Shown here one piece after another: positions 23,279 to 38,467 of a stretch of DNA of 64,000 bases. The notes under the pieces were generated by a model. It made no database searches and was not told the DNA's origin. It worked only from the letters and a program-made list of their open reading frames with translations. The stretch is from assembly GCF_022458985.1 (NCBI RefSeq), contig NC_061786.1:24048974-24112973 (forward strand). The letters run 5' to 3'. Position 1 is the first letter of the stretch. Each line of letters starts with the position of its first letter. This stretch comes from Mugil cephalus. Lineage: Eukaryota; Chordata; Actinopteri; Mugiliformes; Mugilidae. A program made the position numbers and the translations under genes.

Positions 23279-26200
23279 TCAGATGCAGTCACAGCTCAGT
23301 GGGTCTCTGTGTGAGCTGGTGAGGACTCGGACTCTGTGATTGGTCAGTTTCTGGAGGTCGGAGGTCAGCTGCAGCAGGCGGGGGCTGGGCTGGGACGCCC
23401 CCCAGCCGGGCTCTGCTGGGTTGGGTCTGTAGTACGAATCCAGAACCTCCACAGTGTGAAGACGCTGCAGACGCTGCAGAGACAGGAAGTCCTCGTCGGG
23501 CACGTGTTGATGTCTGTGGCAAGAAACAAGACCAAGATTTATCAGAATGAAGACGCTTTATGAGGCGGATGGATCCAGGACGCAGTTTCCTTTAAGGTCA
23601 GAGTTAATTAGACCTGGCTCTGATCTAGTCCATGACGAACTTCACCGTTACCCCAGAGACTCACCTGATGGACAGCGTCCTCAGGTGAGGGAAGAGCAGT
23701 GGGAGGAGCTTGATGAGGCCGGAGGAGGAGCTCCAGGGCTCCAGGTGCAGGTGCTCCAGGTGAGGCGCTCTGGCTGAGACCAGCTCCAGGTCTTCAGGCT
23801 TCAGGTCCACGCTCAGCGTCAGGCTGAGCAGCGACGGCGGCAGGAAGGACGCGTACGCTGCCAGAGGGTGTCCTCCTGTTGGACGGAGACACAGGTAACA
23901 TGACGTTTGAGGAGCAGGTGGAGCCAGATCATCGCTCCAGCTCAAAAACTAGTTTCGATCTTCTCCCGTAAACACTGATCTCTGAAGGGAACAGATTGTT
24001 GTTCCTTTTTTTTCCAGTCAAACAAATCAAATGTGTTGTTACACGATGGTTAATGAAGCTCATAGATGAACAGTGACTGTGTTTATATCCAGCTTCTTTA
24101 ACCATCATGGCAGCGCTCTGCATCCGAGGAAAAGGGGGATTTGGAGGCAGATATCGGGCTCTGAGCAGGACACAGTGATTTATTCTTCAGGTCATCAACA
24201 AACTGAAACGTTATCTGTAATGTACGTGATGACGTATGAGGGAGGAAGAAACAGGTGCAGCTCTCACAGGTGGAGGTCCGACCCGGGACTTTACCGATGT
24301 GAAAGCGGTTTATGTTGATTAGCTGGAGTCTGAGGGGCAGTAATTATTAAAAGTTCTGTGTAAGTACGTGTCTATACAATTATATATGCAACTGGCTGAA
24401 ACCTGCTAAAAAATCTAATTATGAGACATATTTAAACTTAAAAAAAAAAAAGAAGAGTAACGCAATAGTTACTTTCCCTGGTAACTAGTTACTTTTATAG
24501 TGGAGTAATTCAGTAACTAACTCAGTTAGTGCCTCTGTTTCTTGGTTGTTTGCATCTTTAACAACAAACCTCCATGAATTCAAACTGGGACTCTCTTCAT
24601 GTGACGTGTGGAATAAACTAGTGTTAACTGAAAGGGAAAACTTCCACAGAGCCTGTCTGGTGTTTGAGTTTCTGTAAAGGTGCCGTGGGGCCGACTCACC
24701 GTGAACGCTGAGGCTCTGCAGCTCCGGTAGAGACGACAGCCACGTCTGCAGGTGACAGATGGGTCCAGGTACCGAGTACAGGTGGAAGACCGACAGGCTG
24801 CGGAGGCGGGACAGCGGCTGCAGGGCGTCCTGCGTCACCACGGCATCGTAGTCCAACAGCTGCAGGTCAGACAGCTGCAGAGTGGCGCCCCCTGGAGGAC
24901 CAGAGAGTAAAGGCTCTTTATCATCCTGCAGGACTAAGGTAGGCTCCACACCGCCCACTTTAAATCTCTGTTTCCATGGTTAAAAGGGGCCGAAGGGAAA
25001 CTGTTCTGGGACCTTTTTATTTCCTCCTCTGTGGTCGGTCAGAAGTAGGTGAATCTGGGCCGAAAATGTGACGTAGAACGCTGCTTATTACTGATTGGTC
25101 AGAAAAAAAAATCAGCGCTAGGTACAAAGCAGGAGGTTTTGGTTCTGACTAGTAGGAATCTGCTCACTTTCAACTATCTGCTCTTGTGTCGGTACATTTT
25201 TAAAATGGTGACTGGAGAAGTGTTGTTGTGGACCAACCCGGAGCTGAGGACTTTTCTGTCCTTGTTGGGAGAAGACAGAATAAAGCAGGAGTTGGATGGA
25301 ACCTCTCGGAACAACATGGTTTTCCAGTGGATCGCGGCTGAGACGGACAAACTTGGCTTCATCAGGACGGTAAAACAAATGAAGGCTGATTATCGGGCAC
25401 AACGATACCAGTGGTGCTGACTGAAAGGTCCTTAAATGGTCTGAGGAGACGGACGCGATATACGAGTCTGGTTCAGCTCCACCCAAACACTAGGAGGCGC
25501 TGTCAGGTTCATTTAGTTTCTACTTCCTGCTTCACTTTCACCAGTGGAGCTTGATGAAAGTGTCTGCGTCTCCGAACCTCCTCCGTTTACCTTATACACT
25601 GAGAGCGACTGACCAGACGGGGGTGCTGCTGTGCTTCCAGGTGAGCTTACCTGTGTGGTGGGTGGTGCTGAAGAAGTCATGTGACAGGGCCCTGTAGGTG
25701 ATCATGGTCCAGGACAGATGTCTGAGCTGGGTCAGGTGGGAGAGGATGCCACTGAGGGACGGGACCCTGAGGCTGCCGTCGTGGTGCAGCAGCAGAGACG
25801 TGAGACGAGTCAGCTGACTGACGGCAGCCAACAGGTGAACGGCTGAACAGGTGAGCTGGACATTACAGAGGCGGAGCTCCCTCAGCTGACTCCCAGGAAC
25901 CAGGAAGTCCAGGGTCCTGAGTGGCGTGAAGCAGGAAGTGAGAGACAGATGGGACAGCTGTGGGAAGCGGCCCAGGTCGTACACGCCCCCTTCCGTCCAG
26001 TTGTCCAATCGCAGCGCGTGGAGAGCAGGGAGCCAGGAGGACAGCTGCTTCAGGTCCTTCCTCCTCCCTGAGCGCACGCACACACTGCCCACGTGCCTCT
26101 GAGCCAGGCTGTGCCAGAACTTCCGGTTGTATCGAGAGAAGTCGCGCAGTGTCACGCTGAACCCCGCCCACAGGAGGCCGGACTTATCCAGCAGCTGCCG

Positions 26201-26323
26201 GAAGTGGTCGCAGGTGCAGCGCACGCTCAGTTTGTCCCTCCAGGACAGGAAGCTGAAGACCTGCAGCCACAGCTCCACAGGAAGATGCAGCACTGACGAC
26301 AGCGGCGCCGCATCGCCCTCCAT
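23279..26323 (-). CDS. F-box and leucine-rich repeat protein
   Basis: Minus-strand exons 26323-25651, 24891-24700, 23875-23665 and 23513-23279, phases 1, 1 and 2, 1311 nt, 436 aa. Residues about 13-55 form an F-box (LPVELWLQVFSFLSWRDKLS, then RCTCDHFRQLL). The rest is a series of leucine-rich repeats of the form LxxLxLxxC (LSHLSLTSC, LRELRLCNVQ, LHLEPW). Such proteins are substrate receptors of SCF (SKP1-CUL1-F-box) ubiquitin ligases: the F-box binds SKP1 and the LRRs bind the target. I do not recognise the specific orthologue. It is not FBXO33, although that gene is near SEC23A in human. Introns 1 and 2 hold transposon-derived sequence. Confidence 0.85.
23935..24522 (+). mobile_element. Non-autonomous repeat family B, copy 1 (F-box gene intron)
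   Basis: Nearly identical to 27470-28075. Shared 3' portion has GGTAACTAGTTACTTTTATAG and CAGTAACTAACTCAGTTAG. This copy is cut short after CTCAGTTAGT, where the second copy continues to CCAACACTGG. Both copies contain the same 81-codon open frame, probably by descent rather than coding. Class not certain; likely a DNA element without a transposase. Confidence 0.75.
25049..25420 (+). pseudogene. Myb/SANT-like DNA-binding domain fragment of transposon origin
   Basis: A 123-codon frame in F-box gene intron 1, on the opposite strand. Its second half reads WTNPELRTFLSLLGEDRIKQ then NMVFQWIAAETDKLGFIRT and MKADYR. That is the trihelix Myb/SANT-like pattern (Trp start, aromatic and basic third helix) found in Harbinger-type transposon DNA-binding proteins and host genes derived from them. 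No transposase is seen nearby, so it is probably an isolated relic, though the frame is intact over the domain. Confidence 0.5.
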
Positions 26324-27469
26324 GACGGGTCTCTACGGGACAAGAACTTCATCAGAGAACTGGAGGGAAGACCCTCTGTCCTCATATGGGGACATTGAGC
26401 TTCTTATTCTGCGTCATTAAACCTGTTGTCCTCATATGGGGACATTAGTCTGACACCTAGTGCTAATAAAGTGTCGCTACAGGAGTGGGACTGATTCATT
26501 CTGCAGCTGATCACCGGACAGAAACCTCTTCAGATTTTATGGTTGTAACTTGTTTATTTTTGATTATTAACTTTTCTAGTTTGATACAAGACAGAAATTT
26601 AAGAAATCCTGTCAACGGTAACGAGCTATGACGTCACTGACTAGACAGGACCCGTTCATTGTTTGAAATCCTGTCTTTGTTCAGCCACGTTCAAGTCTTA
26701 AAATGAATAGTTGTATCATTTGTTACACACTTGTGACTTTATTGTATTACACGGTGAAATAATCCGTGTCCACATATGAGGACTTTTTTTTTTTCAAAAA
26801 CAACTTCCTTTTCAAAGACCCAGTTTTTCTTGGGTCCTTGGAAAATTAAATGTTTAAAAACAAAAAAACACGATCCGTCAAAAGGCCGATTTTGAATGAC
26901 CGCATCTCACAGCGGTTTGCGCTGATGACATTAGACTATTCGACTGTTGGCTGAACACTGGGAAGTTGTGCTTTTGTCTGAAAGACCTTCGTGACATCTC
27001 AAGGGTTTAACTAACTTCGTTTATACCAACAAATTCCTCCAAACATCTCTCTCATTGACTGTATATCGCTCCCCAGAGCATTATTACCGTAATATCAACT
27101 TCTTTTTTCCAAAACGCGCAACATCCCAGTGTTCAGCCGCACTTTGAATTTTGTCCATCGGTGAGTTACGGTTACTTGAGTTACTTGGTTCTCAGCTACG
27201 GGAGCCGCGAAGCTGGTTTTTCCGTTTGTTTTTTTGGGCGAGGAGAGGAGGGAGGGGCCAAACAACCGCACAGGTGATGGTGATTAGCTAAGGTGCAGCA
27301 GCTTTCACGATAATCTAATCAGAGGCCGCGCTCAGTTTACACAAATCACACCCAACCAGAGGGAAGCGGCACTGGTTGGACCGGGTCGACCCGGGTTTTT
27401 CTCTCTGACTCATATCTGCCTGTTACATTCTGACTCTACTTCCTGACAGACTGGATCAGTGTAGAAGCT
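26324..27469. other. F-box gene upstream region
   Basis: Contains the probable F-box gene promoter just above 26323. A short repeat CCTCATATGGGGACATT occurs at about 26372, 26429 and, in part, 26770. No exon supported. Confidence 0.5.
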
Positions 27470-27960
27470 CCAGCTCAGAAACGAGTTTAGATCTTCTCCC
27501 ATAAACACTGATCTCTGAAGGGAACAGATTGTTGATCCTTTTTTTTTCCAGTCAAACAAATCAAATGTGTTGTTACACGATGGTTAATGAAGCTCATAGA
27601 TGAACAGTGACTGTGTTTATATCCAGCTTCTTTAACCATCATGGCAGCGCTCTGCATCCGAGGAAAAGGGGGATTTGGAGGCAGATATCGGGCTCTGAGC
27701 AGGACACAGTGATTTATTCTTCAGGTCATCAACAAACTGAACCTTTATCTGTAATGTACGTGATGACGTATGAGGGAGGAAGAAACAGGTGCAGCTCTCA
27801 CAGGTGGAGGTCCGACCCGGGACTTTACCGATGTGAAAGCGGTTTATGTTGATTAGCTGGAGTCTGAGGGGCAGTAATTATTAAAAGTTCTGTGTAAGTA
27901 CGTGTCTATACAATTATATATGCAACTGGCTAAGAAAAAATCTAATTATGAGACATATTT

Positions 27961-27995
<35 letters not shown>

Positions 27996-28130
27996 GTAAC
28001 GCAATAGTTACTTTCCCTGGTAACTAGTTACTTTTATAGTGGAGTAATTCAGTAACTAACTCAGTTAGTTTTTGGGAGAAATAACTAGTAACTATAACTA
28101 GTTACTTTTTAAAAGTAACGTGTCCAACAC
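27470..28130 (+). mobile_element. Non-autonomous repeat family B, copy 2
   Basis: Longer copy of the element at 23935, differing by a few substitutions and a longer A-run (27967-27991). Its right end reads AAAGTAACGTGTCCAACACTG, a terminal motif I associate with widespread fish DNA elements. Two near-identical copies 3.5 kb apart suggest recent activity or local duplication. Confidence 0.75.
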
Positions 28131-28527
28131 TGGTTAAACTTAGACAGACTTTAATGATCCACGAGGGAAAAGCTTCATGCACATAAAAGTAAAAACTGTT
28201 TAAAAACACAAACAGACCAAGTCCATGTGACCGACGCTGGGTTCTGTTTACGCAGCGACAGTTCAGACACAAACTTACGTTAGTGTTAACGTTAATGTTA
28301 CATATGAAGCTGACAGGTAAAGGCTTCACACACACATTCAACACGTCCATACAGTTAAATAAGATAAAACTTCTTCTCACTAGTGAAGTGGTTCCTGTCG
28401 CGGTTCTGGTTCTTTCGTGTAACTGTGGCGTCAGATGCTGTGAGTCCAGTCTGACTAAGAACCTGAACAAGATGTGTCTGACCAACCAGAATGCAGCATC
28501 TAGCATTTAAATATCTACGTCCACTCC

Positions 28528-28668
28528 TCACCTGACGTAGGTCAGCAGGACGCATGTGACGTCATCGCTGCGTGTGACGTCAGCGTAGCCGTTCGGATCG
28601 ATGAGTTCTGATCGAAAGCGAGACGCGGTCAGATCGTCTTCCTCAGCTTCTTCTTCTTCTTCAGCTGC
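28528..28668 (-). CDS. Orphan terminal coding exon of an unrecognised gene
   Basis: On the minus strand a pyrimidine tract and CTGACAG acceptor precede a 46-codon open frame (28668-28528) starting with an acidic run (AAEEEEEAEEDD), continuing FRSELIDPNGYADVTRSDD and VTCVLLTYVR, then TGA. The stop overlaps what could also be a donor (CAG/GTGAGG), so the frame might continue. An acidic-then-globular composition is unlike random sequence. I found no convincing upstream exon and do not know the gene. It also contains two CRE-like TGACGTCA words. Confidence 0.35.
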   Translation of the reverse strand, partial: AAEEEEEAEEDDLTASRFRSELIDPNGYADVTRSDDVTCVLLTYVR

Positions 28669-28799
28669 CTGTCAGAGCGCAGAGAGGCGGGGCAGGAGGA
28701 GGTCTCACTCCGCTCCGAAAATCACTGACCACATCCAACATCCGGAACTTTAAGCAGAAGCAGAAGAACATTTACTGTCATTGTCCGGTGAAGACCAAT

Positions 28800-29065
28800 G
28801 AAACACAGTCTGTCAGCTTTTAAATAGAAACTATAGCAGCTAAACACAATAAATACAAACTATACAATGAAAGCACCAGCAGCACACAGACATGAATGAA
28901 GCTGCAACAATGAGGGGAAATATTCTATTCAATTCTTACTTCATACGTTCTTTTTTTATTCTTATAGTGTTGTTCTTTATTCTTGTTGTACCATTGAGCA
29001 AAGTGACCGGAGTCAAATCCCTTGTACGTGTTCACATACCTGCCCAATAAAGCTGATTCTGAAAA
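28800..29065 (+). mobile_element. Retroposon-like 3' tail
   Basis: The end CCCAATAAAGCTGATTCTGA after CAAATCCCTTGTACGTG is a tail I recognise as very common in fish genomes at the 3' end of non-LTR retroposons. No reading frame is preserved. Confidence 0.4.
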
Positions 29066-29599
29066 TAACAGCATTTAAAACAGTAAAGAATTAAACTATA
29101 GAGAGACTTTGTCTGTTGAGTGTAGGACAGATAGTGACTCTGTGAGGAAAAGAGGAGGGAGAAAAGATGAGGGGAGATGACTTGTTGTGTATAAACTAAA
29201 TGTGTTCGTGCTCTACTTGTCATGACAGTATGTTTGAAGAGGAGGTCTCACTCTGACCTGATCTCTTAGAGTAGACAGAGTGAGACTTCTTCACTGCAAA
29301 ACATCTTGCTTGTGTGCTGACGTTGCTTCCTGTAAGACGCGTCACAGCGTTCTCTTTGTCAGCCAATCAGCGTCGGGCCAAGTGACGTCAGTGAAAGGTA
29401 AAGCATGAACCCGGCGGTAACCTCCGGCTCTTCCATGCGGAAGTGCAAAAACTTTAAGTTCATCGAGTGGCCGCTAGAGGCAGCAAAACAGACCCGTGTT
29501 AAAAAGCCCAACTTTACAGCATCATTAAACATGTTTACTGACTGGTTCAAAAAAGACTGTACGGGGGTGACTTCATGATTTCAAGTCACCGGTTCATCA

Positions 29600-30190
29600 C
29601 TCAGGATGTTTGTACGGCGTCGAGTAGACGAGAGGACGGTTCCACAGTGTGTGACATCATCTGTCAAACATGGAGGAGGACGTGTGATGGTCTGGATCCA
29701 GGGTCGGTGACCCTGAACCAGACCAGAACCACAGCATCTGCAGCCGTGCAGAACCCTCTGGTCTACGCCTGGATGGTCAGAGGTTCCTCCTACAGCAAGA
29801 TAATGACCCAGAACACAAGTCCAAGCTACGCTAACGCTAACACTACCTCAGGAACAAAGCTGGAGAACATGGAGCCACAGTCTCCAGCTGGTTTATGATG
29901 AACTGGACAGAAGAGTGAGAACATGCAGCCTCCCAGAACCTCACATTTATAGGAACTTCTCACACAGACTCAGGAAGAACTTTCTGAACAATATGTGATT
30001 CTATTGTACAAAGAACGGAAACGAGTGTGTTCAGCTGTTAAATCTGCCAAAGCTGCTGCTCTGATGAGTCAAAGGTTAGAAAACATTATGGTCCATAAAT
30101 TAATTCATGATTTATTTTTCAACTCAAATTGCTTATTTGTTCTATGCTTTTATTTCAGAGTCCAATGACACAATAAACTGAATCATGTTC
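29600..30190 (+). mobile_element. Tc1-like DNA transposon remnant
   Basis: Transposase pieces in different frames: SVKHGGG then VMVW, followed by LQQDNDPKHKSK, the second catalytic-Asp region of Tc1 DDE transposases. Downstream are AT-rich terminal sequences to about 30190. Frameshifted and therefore dead. It lies about 550 bp upstream of the cinp start. Confidence 0.78.
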
Positions 30191-30741
30191 AGTCATTTTG
30201 AACCAGTAGTGTAAACGTAAATATACACTGTGGGACACACGTTCTCAACTCTGGTTTCACATTTAGCTGATTTCATTTTTATTCATTATTTTGAGTAATT
30301 TAAAGGGTATTTCACTGAAAATAAAGATTAGATCAGATTATATATTTCCCAATCACTGTAGGATAATATAGCCTGGTATGTGTAGCACAGACAGTCAGTA
30401 TACACACATGTATTCATACACATTTCTAATAAAAAGCTTTTCTTCTAGATTAAGACCTTCTTTATAACATTAACTCAGTATGTGTGATTAACATGATAAT
30501 GACCGTGATGAGTCCCAGGACCAAAGGCAGGAACAGGTTTATTAATTAAACACAGAGACAGACATCCTGTTAACAAAGATGAGTTTATTTATTATTTCCA
30601 TGCGCAGGAGGCGCTGCAGAGCAGCACAGACACCACCGAGTAAGAAAAGTAGGACGCGGAGAGAGAAGACGAGGAAGAGGAAGAGGAAGAGGAGACCATG
30701 AGGAGGAGGAGCTGATCCGCCTGCAGCTGATTGTTGACCAG
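30191..30741. other. Region upstream of cinp, probable 5' UTR and promoter
   Basis: AT-rich to about 30560, then a purine-rich GAAGACGAGGAAGAGG leader (30600-30741) that probably is the cinp 5' UTR. No TATA box seen. No other gene. Confidence 0.45.
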
Positions 30742-32714
30742 ATGGAAGGTGAATATTTACAGACTCATTCATTAATGCGGAGATCAGAGTAGAGATGAAG
30801 CCTCGTGAAGCTTTAGAGCTTTTTCCGGATTATTCAGAGACAGACTCTAGCAGTGACATCTAGTGGCCACATGCAGCTACAGCAGAAACCGACCACATGG
30901 TTCACACGTCTCAACAACAACAATGACGTCAGTGAGAACCCAGATTAACAGAGCAGCAGGCGTCAAATGAACCAAAGAAATACGTAAAAAGACTGAATCC
31001 TAGAATCTGATCTATGAGGCTGAAGAGAAATAAATAGCAGATCTACTTTAGAACCATTGTTGCTCTTCATCCATGTGGTATTAACCAGGTAAAATGATTC
31101 CTGCTCCATCCAATCATTCAGTGTTTGGAGAATATCTCTCCTCCTCTTCTTTCCACCATGTTCTCCTCTCTAAGCCTCTTAAAGTTCTCCTCCCTGCTCT
31201 CAGCACATCTCACTGCAGAACCTTCTTTAGGAACCTTTCATCTCTGCCTCCATCTAGGAACAACTCTGAGAGAACATCAGGGTTCTGATCTTAGAGTTTG
31301 ACCCCAGGAGCAGCTCTTTCAGTCTTTAGGGACATATTCTTTATATTAATAAAGATCAGATCAAGTGTTTCCTCATTTCCATTAAAGGAAAAGCAGGCGA
31401 CTCTGATGACATCACGGTGACCTCATCAAGCAGGAAGTGCTCTGTCATCACAGGAAGCGGCAGGAAGATCCGGGACAATGCGGCCGACTGGCACAACCTG
31501 ATGCTGAAGTGGGACAAGCTGAACCAGGAGGGGTTCAACATGGCCGCCACTATCGTCAACATCAGACGGTGCGTTCAGGGTCCTCTGGCACTTTAAATTC
31601 ACTGAAACAGTGTTTACTTCCTGCTCATAACCTAGAGAACAGGTGTCAAACATGCGGCCCGCGGGCCTGAAGAGGCCCCCAGAGAGTCTCATCTGGTCCA
31701 GCATGAATTTACAAAGAAGATCCACTGGTTTATTTAGAGAACATAACACTGAGACCAGGACCAGATAAAACCAGGACCAGACAGACAGACATGAGCCCAG
31801 ATTACACTTATTTATATTAAAGGATATTTTATTAAATGTCAACATTCTCCTAATCTCCTTGTTCTTCTTTGCTCTGAAGCTGATGTTAAGTGTGTAGTTG
31901 TTATTATTTACAGGTTATTATTCTGGTGTGTTACTGGTCCGGTGCCTTTAGATTAAACTGGGCTGAATTTGGCTCCTGAAAGCCTTCATGTCCCATAATG
32001 CACCTGGCACCAACAGCAACACATGGTCAGCTGTTAATATTTCTTCCTGTGACTGGTTCAACAGTTCTCAGAGCGACCAGCTGCAGGACGAATCTTCATC
32101 ACCTTCATCGTCCTCATCAGCTGCATCTGAGCGTGGGGGCGGAGCCTCTCAGCTTCAGGACGAATGCCGTAAACTTCAGGACGTGGTTGATAAAATGGTG
32201 GCAGTTCATTTAACTTGGCGCTCTGCTCTGATTGGCTCTCGCTGTTTTACATCATCTCATCTTGTTGCGTCCTCTTGCCAGGTTGCCGTGGTGACGAAGA
32301 TGGGGCGTCTGATGACGTCACAGCGAGGCGTTCAGGATCTGGAGGAGTTTCAGTTTGGACCCGGAGGAAGAAAAGTCCCTCTGTTTCACAGCTGGTCCAC
32401 CGGACAGTTCGGTGGGTTCACCTGAGACCAGAGACTCACCTGAGACTCACCAGAGACTCACCTGAGACCTGAGACTCACCTGAGACTCACATCTATCTGT
32501 GCTTGTTCTAGGGGACTCGTCTCGTCTCCTGTTGGACGCCTTCAGTCAGGAGCTGAGGCTGAAGCAGACCATCCTCCAGGAAGTGGCCCACACGGCGTCC
32601 TCTGACCTCTGCATGGTCCTCCTGTCCTGCTGGCTCCACCAGCCCTTCGTCCCCACCCAGACCAGACTCCACCTGGAGGCTCTGCTGCTGGAGACCGGGC
32701 ACCGGGGGCTCTGA
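30742..32714 (+). CDS. cinp: Cyclin-dependent kinase 2-interacting protein
   Basis: Exons 30742-30748, 31388-31568, 32065-32197, 32282-32411 and 32512-32714, 654 nt, 217 aa (human 212). The first exon codes only for Met-Glu and one base. CINP binds CDK2/cyclin and CDC7 complexes and ATR-ATRIP, acting in the nucleus in replication and the checkpoint. Matching blocks: KIRDNAADWHNLMLKWDKLN near the N terminus, CRKLQDVVDKM in a coiled-coil-like middle, PLFHSW, and the C-terminal LHLEALLLETGH. The Ser-rich linker in exon 3 replaces a less regular human segment. Its gene order with znf839 and tecpr2 supports the call. Poly(A) signal 32762-32767. Confidence 0.93.
31630..31800. repeat. Probable interspersed repeat in cinp intron 2
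   Basis: GTGTCAAACATGCGGCCCGC is a motif I associate with a widespread repeat class seen in many vertebrate genomes. Boundaries and family unclear. Confidence 0.3.
32412..32500 (+). repeat. Donor-proximal minisatellite, cinp intron 4
   Basis: About five copies of CACCTGAGACTCACC-type units starting 6 nt inside the 100-nt intron and filling most of it. Confidence 0.8.
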
Positions 32715-33466
32715 GGGGGGGGGTGTCAGGGTCTAGACTGAGTTCTGATGGACTGAGATGAAATAAATAGATTTGATGTGTTGTTGTTGTGGAGGTTCCT
32801 GATGAAGAGTTGGGACACATCATCATCATCATCATCTTCATCTTCATGTTTTATTGGAGGAACAGGAACACGTTCATTGGTTCAACATCAACAGAGAAAG
32901 TTTCCTCCAAACTGTTTTTATAAAAAGTAATAAAATAGTGAAACTTCTTTAAACTTTGTTTACATTTATCTACATATAAACATTCAACACCTTTAAATGG
33001 ACACGCCCCCTTAACTTTCAACACCTTTAAATGGACACGCCCCCTTAACTTTCAACACCTTTAAATGGACACGCCCCCTTAACATCCAGCCCTTAAATGG
33101 ACACGCCCCCTAACGAGAGGTCACCACAGCACATCCGACCAGACCAGTTTAATGTGCGTCTAATCAGGTCCAGGAGGAACCGTCCCGTCCTCAGGTTCTC
33201 TGTGAGTCCTGGAGTCAGTTCTTCTGGATCGGCTGCAGGAGAAGAACCCGTCAGAACCACCTAACAAACCAAACTAATCAGAAACACCAGGACCGTCACC
33301 GCCAGCGCCCCCTGCAGGCGGTGCTGGTGAGTCCAGTTGGACCTGCGGGGGGCGGTGCCTCTGGTTCTGGTTTTTGTGGAGCTACAGGTACCATCTTAAT
33401 CAACCACCTTAAAGTCTGAGTGTCTGTGATGTGGTTCTGGTTCTCATGGTTCCATAGGGGTCTGGG
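32715..33466. other. Convergent 3' UTRs of cinp and znf839
   Basis: cinp AATAAA at 32762-32767 and the znf839 signal on the minus strand at 32850-32855 put the ends about 85 bp apart. 32990-33110 is a four-copy tandem repeat containing ACCTTTAAATGGACACGCCC, inside the likely znf839 3' UTR. Confidence 0.7.

Positions 33467-38467
<5,001 letters not shown>

Noticed and set aside
24073-24318. 81-codon frame present in both family B element copies
   Set aside because: Shared by descent of a repeat; no recognisable domain or start context. Kept only as an observation, not as a gene.
23279-26323. FBXO33 identity for the F-box gene
   Set aside because: Location near sec23a is suggestive, but the N-terminal F-box context and repeats do not resemble FBXO33 as recalled.
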